This document shows positions 23,600 to 30,977 of a DNA stretch of 64,000 bases, piece after piece (position 1 is the stretch's first letter; every line of letters begins with the position of its first letter). A program made the translations under genes and the position numbers. The stretch is from Microbacterium sp. SD291 (GTDB lineage: Bacteria > Actinomycetota > Actinomycetes > Actinomycetales > Microbacteriaceae): assembly GCF_017355365.1 (NCBI RefSeq), contig NZ_JADIJR010000014.1, forward strand, positions 22,318 to 86,317. Direction: 5' to 3'. The notes beneath the pieces are model-generated. The model was given only the letters and a program-made list of their open reading frames with translations. It did no database searches and was not told where the DNA came from.

Positions 23600-24336
23600 T
23601 CCTCTCCCTCCCTGCCGAGGATGTCGAGTCCGAAGGCGCGCGCCAGCTGATCGGGGCTGAGCGCCTCGTCGACGGACCCGTGGAAGAGCACGCGCCGCAG
23701 CAGCAGCACGGCGGCGTCGGCGAGCGCCGGGATCGCGTGCAGGTCGTGCGTCGAGACCAGCACCGTCCGCCCCTCGGATGCCGATTCGCGCAGCAGCCGC
23801 ACGATCATCGCCTCCGACTTCTTGTCGACGCCGGCGAACGGCTCGTCCAGCAGCAGGATGCGGGCGTCCTGCGCGATGCCGCGGGCGACGAACACGCGTT
23901 TGCGCTGCCCGCCTGACAGCTGGCCGATCTGCCGCTCGGCGAGGTCGGTGAGCTCGACGCGCTCCAGGGCCCGGTCGACGATCTCGCGGTCGGTCCTGTG
24001 CGCACGCCTGGTCGGCCCGAGGTGGCCGTAGCGGCCCATCATCACGACCTCCCTGACCGAGACGGGGAAGGCCCAGTCGACGTCCTCGCTCTGCGGGACG
24101 TATCCGATCGTGCGGCGCTTGCGGGCCTCGGCTGGCGTCACGCCGTCGAGCGTGACCTTCCCGCGCTCGGGCCTGACCATGCCGGTGAGGGTCTTGAAGA
24201 GCGTCGACTTGCCGGAGCCGTTCATGCCGACGAGCGCCGTGACGCGCCCGCTCGGGATGCTCAGCGACACGTCGTCGAGCGCGACCACGTCGCCGTAGCG
24301 CACCGCGACTCCCTCGACCTCGATCGCGGCGGTCAT
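23596..24336 (-). CDS. manganese ABC transporter ATPase
   Basis: A 246-residue nucleotide-binding subunit: Walker A GMNGSGKST, Q-loop YVPQSEDVDWAFP (the WAFP sequence is common in Mn/Zn ATPases), signature LSGGQRKRV, Walker B ILLLDEPFAGVD and switch STHDL. Overlaps both neighbours by 4 bp, so all three transporter genes are translationally coupled. Confidence 0.93.
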   Translation of the reverse strand: MTAAIEVEGVAVRYGDVVALDDVSLSIPSGRVTALVGMNGSGKSTLFKTLTGMVRPERGKVTLDGVTPAEARKRRTIGYVPQSEDVDWAFPVSVREVVMMGRYGHLGPTRRAHRTDREIVDRALERVELTDLAERQIGQLSGGQRKRVFVARGIAQDARILLLDEPFAGVDKKSEAMIVRLLRESASEGRTVLVSTHDLHAIPALADAAVLLLRRVLFHGSVDEALSPDQLARAFGLDILGREGEE

Positions 24337-25253
24337 GAGTCACCGCCCGTGAGCGCCCGCACGATCGTCTCGGAATCGTGGCGGATCAGCTCGAGATACG
24401 TCGGCACCGGGCCATCCGCCTCGGACAGCGAGTCGACGTACAGGATGCCGCCGAACTCGGCAGCCGTCGCCTCCACCACCTGGCGCATGGCCTTGTCGGA
24501 CACGGTCGACTCGCAGAACACGGCGGGCACGTCGTTGTCGTCGACGTACTCGATCGCGCGCTTGATCTGCTGCGGAGTCGCCTGCTGCTCGGCGTTGACC
24601 GGCCAGATGTACGCCTCGGTGAGGCCGGCGTCCCTGGCGAGGTACGAGAAGGCGCCCTCGCAGGTGACGAGCGCGCGCTGGCGCGCCGGGAGGGCCGAGA
24701 GCTCGGCGACGAGCTCGTCGTTCACGCTCTGGAGGGTCGCCTTGTAATCTTCGCCGTTCTGCGCGAAGTCCTCGGCGTGCGCCGGGTCGAGCTCGCTGAA
24801 GGCGGCCACCATGTTGTCGACGTAGACCTGCACGTTCAGGGGGCTCATCCACGCGTGCGGGTTCGGCTTTCCGGAGTACGCGTCCTCCGTGATGTCGATC
24901 ACCTCGATGCCCTCGGACACGACCACGTGCGGCACGTCGACCGACTCGACGAACTGCGAGAACCACGCCTCGAGGTTCAGGCCGTTGTCGAGGATCAGGT
25001 CGGCCTCCGTCGCCTTCGTGATGTCGCGCGGCGTGGGCTCGTACCCGTGGATCTCGGCGCCCGGCTTCGTGATGGAGGCGACCTCGAGGTGGTCGCCGGC
25101 GACATTGTCGGCGATGTCGGCCAGCACGGTGAACGTGGTCAGCACGAGGGGGCGATCGGATGCCGGCGCGTCGGGTCGCACTCCGCAGGCCGCGAGCGGC
25201 AGGAGGAGCGCGGTGAGGAGTGCTCCGGTGAGGACGCGACGACTTTGAGGCAT
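24333..25253 (-). CDS. manganese-binding lipoprotein of the ABC transporter (cluster A-I)
   Basis: A 306-residue lipoprotein: signal peptide with lipobox LAAC (C23), then the metal-binding fold. The four expected metal ligands are present: H69 (EIHGYEPTP), H133 (PNPHAWMSP), E199 (VTCEGAFSY) and D274 (LYVDSLS). The His-His-Glu-Asp set is that of PsaA/MntC-type Mn2+ binders, as opposed to zinc binders with three histidines. The ATG is directly behind a TAGGAT box and an MntR-like site. Confidence 0.93.
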   Translation of the reverse strand: MPQSRRVLTGALLTALLLPLAACGVRPDAPASDRPLVLTTFTVLADIADNVAGDHLEVASITKPGAEIHGYEPTPRDITKATEADLILDNGLNLEAWFSQFVESVDVPHVVVSEGIEVIDITEDAYSGKPNPHAWMSPLNVQVYVDNMVAAFSELDPAHAEDFAQNGEDYKATLQSVNDELVAELSALPARQRALVTCEGAFSYLARDAGLTEAYIWPVNAEQQATPQQIKRAIEYVDDNDVPAVFCESTVSDKAMRQVVEATAAEFGGILYVDSLSEADGPVPTYLELIRHDSETIVRALTGGDS

Positions 25254-25259
25254 GCCGAA

Positions 25260-25288
25260 ATCCTAGCGGATTTTTCGGTACGCCTAAA
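25260..25288 (-). promoter_or_regulatory. promoter and probable MntR box of the manganese operon
   Basis: TAGGAT (minus strand, 25260-25265) ends 6 nt before the ATG at 25253. Directly upstream is the imperfect palindrome TTTTCGGTACGCCTAAA (25272-25288), whose minus strand begins TTTAGGCG, close to known actinobacterial MntR sites of the type TTTAGG-N-CCTAAA. Bound repressor would cover the -35 region. Confidence 0.55.
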
Positions 25289-25319
25289 TAACCTGTCGTC
25301 GGCCGGGATCCGCGCCGGA

Positions 25320-25325
25320 TAGCCT
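25320..25325 (+). promoter_or_regulatory. -10 box TAGCCT for the SPOUT methyltransferase
   Basis: Ends 6 nt before the ATG at 25332. Confidence 0.5.
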
Positions 25326-25331
25326 GGCTGG

Positions 25332-25982
25332 ATGGATGAGCAGACGCCGGACGCTTCGACCGGCTCAGCGACCCAGCCGGGGTACGGCGTCGGCCCCTGG
25401 CCGGGCGGCGAGGCGGAGTGGCCGGAGGGCGAGCACTACGACCCCGAGCTGCTCGCGACCGGCGACACCCGCAACGTGATCGACCGCTACCGCTACTGGC
25501 GGATGGAGGCCATCGTCGCGGATCTCGATCTGCACCGGCATCCGTTCCATGTCGCGATCGAGAACTGGCAGCACGACATGAACATCGGCTCGATCGTGCG
25601 CAGCGCGAACGCGTTCCTCGCCGACACCGTGCACATCATCGGACGGCGCCGGTGGAACAAGCGCGGCGCCATGGTGACGGACCGGTATCAGCACGTCGTG
25701 CACCACGAGGACGTCGAGACCTTCGCCGCGTGGGCGGCCGCCGAGGGCATCCCGATCGTCGCGATCGACAACGTCGAAGGGGCCGTGCCGGTCGACCGTG
25801 CCGAGCTGCCGCAGCGCTGCGTGCTGCTGTTCGGACAGGAGGGCCCCGGCCTGTCGGAGGCTGCGCTCGCCGCGGCATCCGCTCATGTCGAGATCACCCA
25901 GTACGGCTCGACCCGCTCGATCAACGCGAGCGCCGCGGCGGCCGTGATCATGTACGAATGGTGCCGGAGGTACGCGGGCTGA
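25332..25982 (+). CDS. TrmH/SpoU-family RNA 2'-O-methyltransferase
   Basis: A 216-residue SPOUT methyltransferase. Motif 1 is NWQHDMNIGSIVRSANAF (with the RNA-binding Arg), motif 2 VLLFGQEGPGLSEAAL and motif 3 ITQYGSTRSINASAAAAVIMYEW, which form the trefoil-knot SAM site. It has no N-terminal L30-like domain. The first 20 residues (DASTGSATQPG...) are encoded by a copy of the dispersed repeat, placed between the leaderless ATG and the conserved part. Target RNA not predictable. Confidence 0.88.
   Translation: MDEQTPDASTGSATQPGYGVGPWPGGEAEWPEGEHYDPELLATGDTRNVIDRYRYWRMEAIVADLDLHRHPFHVAIENWQHDMNIGSIVRSANAFLADTVHIIGRRRWNKRGAMVTDRYQHVVHHEDVETFAAWAAAEGIPIVAIDNVEGAVPVDRAELPQRCVLLFGQEGPGLSEAALAAASAHVEITQYGSTRSINASAAAAVIMYEWCRRYAG
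25353..25381 (+). repeat. dispersed element, copy 5 (N-terminus of SPOUT methyltransferase)
   Basis: GCTTCGACCGGCTCAGCGAC then CCAGCCGGG, read in frame as ASTGSATQPG. Confidence 0.75.
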
Positions 25983-25983
25983 A

Positions 25984-25999
25984 TCACCCGCACGGGCGA
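25984..25999. promoter_or_regulatory. palindrome TCACCCGCACGGGCGA, possible response-regulator site
   Basis: Lies 27 bp before the kinase ATG (26026). It matches the perfect palindrome at 27964-27979 in 14 of 16 positions, so the two may be the same operator class. Confidence 0.45.
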
Positions 26000-26025
26000 T
26001 CCGGTGCGCGAGGGCGCGTGAGAGC

Positions 26026-27207
26026 ATGAGGGCGATGCGGACCGAATCGTCACAGGCAGCGGCCGGCTGGCGCGCGTGGCTGCGCGTCGACGCCGTGGTG
26101 GCGCTCGTCGCGGCCACGATCATGCTGCCTGCGAGCATCGCGCTGCTGACGGATCCGTCGACGAGGCCCGGGCCGGATGCCGTCTCCCTGGCGGTCGGCG
26201 CGTATGTCGTGCTGCACCTCGCGACGCTGCTGGCGGTGCGGCATCCGCTCGTCGCGTACGGCGTCGCGAGCGTCGCGATGTGCGTGCTGGCGCTGGTGCC
26301 GGGGATCCAGGCCGTCTCGGGCGCCCTGTTCCCGTCGGCTGCCGCCTACCTGCTGGTGATCGCGCAGGTCGCGATGCAGACGAGCCTGCCGATGCGGGTC
26401 GCCGCTCTCGCCGGCGGCGTGTTCGGGGCGGCGCTGATCGCCTTCACCGAGCCGCGCTTCGACGACGCGATGCTGAAGATCGGGGCGTTCGTGGGGCTCA
26501 GCGGCGCGATCGCTGCGGCGTGGGCGATCGGTATCGTGCTGCGGCTGCGCCGCGCGCAGGCCGAGCAGCGGCTGCAGGCGCGCGTCGCGCAGGCGATCAC
26601 GGACGAGCGGATGCGGATCAGCCGCGACCTGCACGACATCGTCGCGCACTCGATGACAGTGATGATCGCGCAGGCCGAGGTCGCGCGTGCGCTGCGCGAC
26701 TCCGACGCCGAGCGCAGCGATCAGGCCCTCGGCGTGGTGATCGACACCGGACGCGAGGCGCTGCGCGGCATGCGCACGGTCGTCGCGGACGAGGCTCCTC
26801 GCGAGCCGCTGCCGACCGTCGCGTCGCTCGGTGCGCTCATCGACGCGGTGCGCACGCCTTCGGTCGACGTGCGTTTCGCGGAGATGGGTGCGGCCGGCAG
26901 GCTGCGTCCGGATGCCGCGGTGGCGCTGCACCACGCGGTGCGGGAGGCGCTCACCAACGCGATCCGGCATGTCGCGCCGCCGGTGCGCATCGACGTGAGC
27001 CTGGAATGGACGGCGGATGCTCTGCGCGCCGAGGTGTCGGACGACGGCGGCGCGGGGCCCGTCGGGAGCGAGCTCGGGAGCGGCATCGGCCTCGTCGGGA
27101 TCGCCGAGCGCGTGCGGCTGGCCGGCGGGACGTGCACGGCGGGGGAGCGGCATCCGCGCGGATGGACGGTGCGGGTCGACCTCCCCGCGGAGAGGACGCC
27201 CGGATGA
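26026..27207 (+). CDS. NarL-type sensor histidine kinase
   Basis: A 393-residue kinase with about six N-terminal membrane helices (20-175), a short linker, HisKA_3 domain with phosphoacceptor H203 (RISRDLHDIVAHSMTVMIAQ) and a HATPase domain (ALHHAVREALTNAIRH, then GIGLVGIAERVRLAGG). No extracellular sensor domain. It is the first gene of a kinase-regulator pair and is probably autoregulated through the palindrome just upstream. Confidence 0.92.
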   Translation: MRAMRTESSQAAAGWRAWLRVDAVVALVAATIMLPASIALLTDPSTRPGPDAVSLAVGAYVVLHLATLLAVRHPLVAYGVASVAMCVLALVPGIQAVSGALFPSAAAYLLVIAQVAMQTSLPMRVAALAGGVFGAALIAFTEPRFDDAMLKIGAFVGLSGAIAAAWAIGIVLRLRRAQAEQRLQARVAQAITDERMRISRDLHDIVAHSMTVMIAQAEVARALRDSDAERSDQALGVVIDTGREALRGMRTVVADEAPREPLPTVASLGALIDAVRTPSVDVRFAEMGAAGRLRPDAAVALHHAVREALTNAIRHVAPPVRIDVSLEWTADALRAEVSDDGGAGPVGSELGSGIGLVGIAERVRLAGGTCTAGERHPRGWTVRVDLPAERTPG

Positions 27208-27860
27208 CGCTGCGGGTGCTGATCGTCGACGACCAGGAGCTGTTCCGCGACGCGATCGCGGTGATGCTGGCACGTGATCCGCGCATCGACGAGGTGGTCG
27301 CGGTCGCGTCCGGTGAGGAGGCGATCACGCACGTCCGCGCGCACGCGGCCGACGTGGTGCTGATGGACATCAGGATGCCGGGGATCGACGGCATCGCCGC
27401 GACCCGCGAGGTGCTGCGGGCGCGTCCTTCGACGCGGGTGCTCGTGCTGACGACGTTCGACCTGGACGAGTACGTGTACGCCGCGATCCGTGAGGGGGCG
27501 AGCGGGTTCCTCACGAAGGACGCGAGCGCTGCGGAGCTCGCGGATGCCGCGGTCGCGGTGGCCGCCGGCGAACCGGTCATGTCGACGCGGGCGACGGCGG
27601 CGCTCGTCGGGTTCGTGCGCGACGGCGCGCCCGCGCGCACCCCCGAGGAGGCGCTGGCGGTGCTCAGCCCGCGGGAGCAGGAGATCGCCAGGGCGCTCGC
27701 CACAGGCTCGTCGAACGAGGAGATCGCCCGGCAGCTGTTCCTGTCGGAGAACACCGTGAAGACGCACGTCAAGGCCGTGCTCGCGAAGCTCGGCCTGCCC
27801 GACCGCGTGCACGTCGTGATCTGGGCGTACGAGAACGGCGTCCTCCGGCCCGGAGCCTGA
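27204..27860 (+). CDS. NarL/LuxR-family response regulator
   Basis: A 218-residue regulator: receiver with D9-D10, phosphoacceptor D55 (VVLMDIRMPGIDG) and FLTKDAS lysine, then a LuxR helix-turn-helix (LSPREQEIARALATG, SNEEIARQLFLSENTVKTHVKAVLAKLG). The ATG overlaps the kinase stop by 4 bp. Its last codons run into the 22-bp tandem repeat downstream. The membrane gene at 28036 is the most likely target because the same palindrome stands before it. Confidence 0.93.
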   Translation: MTLRVLIVDDQELFRDAIAVMLARDPRIDEVVAVASGEEAITHVRAHAADVVLMDIRMPGIDGIAATREVLRARPSTRVLVLTTFDLDEYVYAAIREGASGFLTKDASAAELADAAVAVAAGEPVMSTRATAALVGFVRDGAPARTPEEALAVLSPREQEIARALATGSSNEEIARQLFLSENTVKTHVKAVLAKLGLPDRVHVVIWAYENGVLRPGA

Positions 27861-27966
27861 GCCGCGCCCTTCCGGGTCTCTGGACCGCGCACCCCTCGGT
27901 CCCTGAGCCGCGCACTCTGGGTCCCTGAGCCGCGCACTCTGGGTCCCTGAGCCTGTCGAAGGGTCA
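27853..27966. repeat. 22-bp tandem array ending in dispersed element copy 6
   Basis: Units of the type GGGTCCCTGAGCCGCGCACT-CT follow each other: diverged units at about 27853-27896, good units at 27897-27918 and 27919-27940, then the full dispersed element (minus-strand core, 27941-27966). The units look like the first half of the element amplified with a new second half. Confidence 0.7.
27941..27966 (-). repeat. dispersed element, copy 6
   Basis: Exact minus-strand core CCCTTCGACAGGCTCAGGGA in the gap between the response regulator and the membrane protein gene. Confidence 0.75.
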
Positions 27967-27998
27967 CCCGCGCGGGTGATCGGGTCGACCCGCGCGGG
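27964..27998. promoter_or_regulatory. two phased palindromes before the membrane protein gene
   Basis: TCACCCGCGCGGGTGA (27964-27979) is a perfect 16-bp palindrome; CCCGCGCGGG (27989-27998) is a second one. The centres are 22 bp apart, about two helical turns, which fits a pair of regulator dimers on one DNA face. Confidence 0.5.
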
Positions 27999-28035
27999 CG
28001 ATGCCGCGGGATGACCACCTCGCGAGCATGGAGGC

Positions 28036-29148
28036 ATGACAACTCGCACTCGCATCCTCGTCCTCTGCGCGTCGGCATCCGCGGCTCTGCATGTCGCCGT
28101 GATCAGCCTGCTGCGGATGCTCGTCCCCGGCTTCCTCGATGCGCTGCCGACCAGCCTTCTCGGGCGGTTCGGTCACGGCGTCGAGCTCGCGGTCGCGCTG
28201 ACCGGAGCTCTCGCGGTGCTCGTTCTCGCCGTGCTCGCGCTCGCCGCAGAGCGCACCTCACGCGACGCCATCCCTCGCGGCGCCGTTCGCGGCGCCGCGC
28301 TCCTCACAGGCTCCCTCCTCGCCGCCACCACACCAGGGGGCGTGATCCCGGTCGCCGGGTACACGTTCGCGATGACGGTGCTGATCGGCATCGCGGTGTT
28401 CATCGTCCTGACCGTGCTGCGCCGGCCCTGGCTCGGCATCCTGCTCGCCGTCGTCGCAGGCGGCGCGGTCGCCTATGCCGTGATCGCGCATGATGCGGCC
28501 TCGCTGCTGCCGAGAATGCTCGGCGCGTACGGCGCGATCCTCTCCGAGACGTCGCTCGCGCTCGCCCATGTCGTCGCCGCGGCGGGCCTGCTGGTGTGGG
28601 CGGTCACCGACGCGAGGACCGTGCCAGGGCGGATCGCCGGTCTCGTGCTGCGGCACCGGGTCGCGATCACGGCGATCGCCGCCGCCTGCGCGCTGCCGTA
28701 CGTGCTCGCCAGGGCGAGCTGGCTCACCCCGTGGCCGCTGTTCGGCGGCAGCGCCGAGATGTTCGACGCCGATCCGTCCGTCCGGGTGATGGGCCTCGTG
28801 CTCGGACTCGGGATGCTGACGGGCGGCGTTCTCACGCTCGGACTCGTGCTGCCGTGGGGCGAGCGGTTCCCACGCTTCCTCGCAGGACTCGGCGGAAGGC
28901 CGGTTCCGGTGGCACTCGTCGTGATCCCGGCGAGCATCGTGAGCGTGCTGTTCACGGCAGCGGGGATCGAGTTCGCGATCGAGGGCGTCGGGCAGGCGAA
29001 GGAGCACCTCTACCTGCTGCTGATGTTCCCGTTCTGGCTCTGGGGCCCGCTGCTCGGCTTCGCGACCTGGGCGTACGCGATGCGGCGGGCGCAGCATCCG
29101 CTGGCCGGCAATGACCCTCGACAGTCCGCGGTCGCGGGCGTAGCGTGA
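28036..29148 (+). CDS. polytopic membrane protein, probable target of the adjacent two-component system
   Basis: A 370-residue protein with about ten membrane helices and no recognised family. The N-terminus is MTTRTRILVLCASASAALHVAVISLLRML and the polar loop LARASWLTPWPLFGGSAEMFDADPSVR is the only long hydrophilic stretch. It directly follows a kinase-regulator pair and starts 38 bp after two palindromes that also stand before the kinase gene. That arrangement is common for exporters or envelope proteins controlled by small NarL-type systems; function remains unknown. Confidence 0.75.
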   Translation: MTTRTRILVLCASASAALHVAVISLLRMLVPGFLDALPTSLLGRFGHGVELAVALTGALAVLVLAVLALAAERTSRDAIPRGAVRGAALLTGSLLAATTPGGVIPVAGYTFAMTVLIGIAVFIVLTVLRRPWLGILLAVVAGGAVAYAVIAHDAASLLPRMLGAYGAILSETSLALAHVVAAAGLLVWAVTDARTVPGRIAGLVLRHRVAITAIAAACALPYVLARASWLTPWPLFGGSAEMFDADPSVRVMGLVLGLGMLTGGVLTLGLVLPWGERFPRFLAGLGGRPVPVALVVIPASIVSVLFTAAGIEFAIEGVGQAKEHLYLLLMFPFWLWGPLLGFATWAYAMRRAQHPLAGNDPRQSAVAGVA

Positions 29149-29169
29149 GTGCCGACCAAGGAGGCCGAC

Positions 29170-29637
29170 ATGGCAGCGCTCACCCCCATCCGCCCGTTCC
29201 TGTGGTTCGACGGAAGTGCGCAGGAGGCGATGGAGTACTACGTCTCGGTGTTCCCGAACTCGTCGATCGACCAGGTCGCCAACTACCCGGATGAGTCGCT
29301 CGACCAGCACTTCCAGGGCATGGGCGGCAAGGTGATCAACGGCGAGTTCACGCTCAACGGCGTGCCGTTCGGATGCCTCGACGGGGGCCCGCTGTTCACG
29401 TTCAACGAGTCGATCTCGTTCGTGATCTCGTGCGCCGACCAGGCCGAGATCGACTACTACTGGGGTGCGCTGTCGGCCGTGCCCGAGGCCGAGGCCTGCG
29501 GGTGGTGCAGGGACAGGTTCGGGGTCAGCTGGCAGGTGCTTCCGGCGGATCTCGGCGCACTGATGCAGAGCCCCGAGCAGATGCAGACGTTCATGGGGAT
29601 GAAGAAGATCGTGATCGCCGAGCTCGAGAACGCCTGA
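29170..29637 (+). CDS. PhnB-like VOC-fold protein
   Basis: A 155-residue member of the PhnB/3-demethylubiquinone methyltransferase-like branch of the VOC superfamily: IRPFLWFDGSAQEAMEYYVSVFPNS at the start, GVPFGCLDGGPLFTFNESISFVISC, and GWCRDRFGVSWQVLP near the end, all family marks. ATG 29170 is chosen because AAGGAGG (29158-29164) is 5 nt upstream; an earlier in-frame start at 29149 has none. These proteins do not methylate ubiquinone; function unknown. Confidence 0.85.
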   Translation: MAALTPIRPFLWFDGSAQEAMEYYVSVFPNSSIDQVANYPDESLDQHFQGMGGKVINGEFTLNGVPFGCLDGGPLFTFNESISFVISCADQAEIDYYWGALSAVPEAEACGWCRDRFGVSWQVLPADLGALMQSPEQMQTFMGMKKIVIAELENA

Positions 29638-29643
29638 CGGTGC

Positions 29644-30510
29644 TCACCCCAGGCGTGCCGAAACGCTGAGGTCGTCGCGTGCGGTGACTCGCACGTCGGT
29701 GAGGCGCGGGCCGTCGCCGTCGAGGGGGAGGTCTTCGTTGAGGTCGATGGTCTTCCCGATCTGCGCCCGCACCTGCCGCCTGATCATGCGCAGCGCGAAG
29801 GCGACCAGCGGATTGCGGCTGCCGAGCTCGAGGTCCCGGACGGCGACGACGCCATCCGAGGAGACGCCGATGCGCGCACTCCCGCGGGCCGACGCTCCCA
29901 GCAGGCGCCATCGGATGCCGGCGGCGCCTTCGATGCGGATGCCGTCGGCGCCGTCCTGCACGACCGTCGCGTCGAGACTGCGGAGGTGGATGCCGCCGCT
30001 CTCGAGCAGCGGGCGGATGACGGCGGTGAGCAGCGGCGCGAGATCATCGGAACGGAGCGAGGCGGTGACGGAGCCGTGCATCCCCGCTCCGTCGTTCGCG
30101 AGATCCATGCCGTGGATCGTCTCCGGATGCGCGGGATCGACCGGCTCCGCATGGAGCAGCCAGTCCACCGCAGCATCGTGAAGCCGGAGGTCGAATCTCA
30201 GCGAGATGCCCTCGATCCGCATCGGCTCAGCGGTGATCCTGGCTGTTCGCAGGTTTCCGCGGGTCCTCTGGACGACTTCAGGCTCGGCCGGTGGCGGCGT
30301 GACGGCGGGGAGCTCTCGTTCCGGGTGCAGGCTCAGGTCCACGCCTGTCGCATCGATCAGGAGGTTCTCGACGTCTGCGCCTGACACGTCGGCGGTGATG
30401 CGCACGTCGTCGAGACCGCGCACCGTCTCGGCGTCGCTCGGCTGCAGGCTCACGCGGATCCAGCGGATCAGCGTCTCGGAGTCGCCAGGCCAGGTCAGTG
30501 CGGTCGTCAT
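29644..30510 (-). CDS. uncharacterised protein, possibly DUF2993-like lipid-binding fold
   Basis: A 288-residue soluble protein without signal peptide or membrane helix. Repeated short beta-strand patterns with alternating polar and hydrophobic residues and stretches such as GADVENLLIDATGVDLSLHP and ISLRFDLRLHDAAVDWLLHAEP recall the LmeA/DUF2993 layout, but that is a weak match by eye. Ends 7 bp from the convergent PhnB-like gene. Confidence 0.6.
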   Translation of the reverse strand: MTTALTWPGDSETLIRWIRVSLQPSDAETVRGLDDVRITADVSGADVENLLIDATGVDLSLHPERELPAVTPPPAEPEVVQRTRGNLRTARITAEPMRIEGISLRFDLRLHDAAVDWLLHAEPVDPAHPETIHGMDLANDGAGMHGSVTASLRSDDLAPLLTAVIRPLLESGGIHLRSLDATVVQDGADGIRIEGAAGIRWRLLGASARGSARIGVSSDGVVAVRDLELGSRNPLVAFALRMIRRQVRAQIGKTIDLNEDLPLDGDGPRLTDVRVTARDDLSVSARLG

Positions 30511-30634
30511 GGTTCAACATCCTGCCGCAAGCTCGAGTACGAGCAGGTCGGGAGCTATCGGTCTCGGCTGCGGAGTCTGCTGACCGCCGGCGGGCTGGGA
30601 TCGGCGACGAACTGATGAGCGTCTGCTCCGGCTG

Positions 30635-30640
30635 TAGGTT
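30635..30640 (+). promoter_or_regulatory. -10 box TAGGTT for the small membrane protein at 30647
   Basis: Ends 6 nt before the ATG at 30647, which decides for this ATG against the in-frame GTG at 30641. Confidence 0.45.
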
Positions 30641-30646
30641 GTGGCC

Positions 30647-30970
30647 ATGACTCCCGTTCCCACGCCTCCGCCGGTCGCTCCTGTGACGTTCCTGCCGGTG
30701 GAGCCGGATCCTGGATTCCTCGGCGGGATGGCCGGGGGCTTCTTCGGACTCGGGATGCTGGCGCTCCTGTTCTGGCTGATTCCCACTGCGCTCATCGTGT
30801 GGGGCACCTATTGGCTGATCCGGCTCGCTGTCCGTCATGGCTCCATGGACGCCATGAGGTGGCAGGCGACAGGCAGTCCCAAGAAGCCGAAGGAGCGTCC
30901 GATGCGGCACTCGCAGCCGCCGAGCTCATCGGGGCGGACGACGAGAAGTCCCGGTCCTCGGGACTGGTGA
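30647..30970 (+). CDS. small membrane protein
   Basis: A 107-residue protein: proline-rich N-terminus (TPVPTPPPVAPVTFLP), one glycine-rich helix pair at about 25-62 (GGMAGGFFGLGMLALLFWLIP, then TALIVWGTYWLIRLAV), and a basic, proline/serine-rich cytoplasmic tail. No family recognised. Converges with the MATE gene, 7 bp apart. Confidence 0.55.
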   Translation: MTPVPTPPPVAPVTFLPVEPDPGFLGGMAGGFFGLGMLALLFWLIPTALIVWGTYWLIRLAVRHGSMDAMRWQATGSPKKPKERPMRHSQPPSSSGRTTRSPGPRDW

Positions 30971-30977
30971 CGCTCGG

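Noticed and set aside
29633..29660. CGCCTG...CAGGCG hairpin between PhnB-like and DUF2993-like genes
   Set aside because: Only six pairs with a long loop; too weak to call a terminator.
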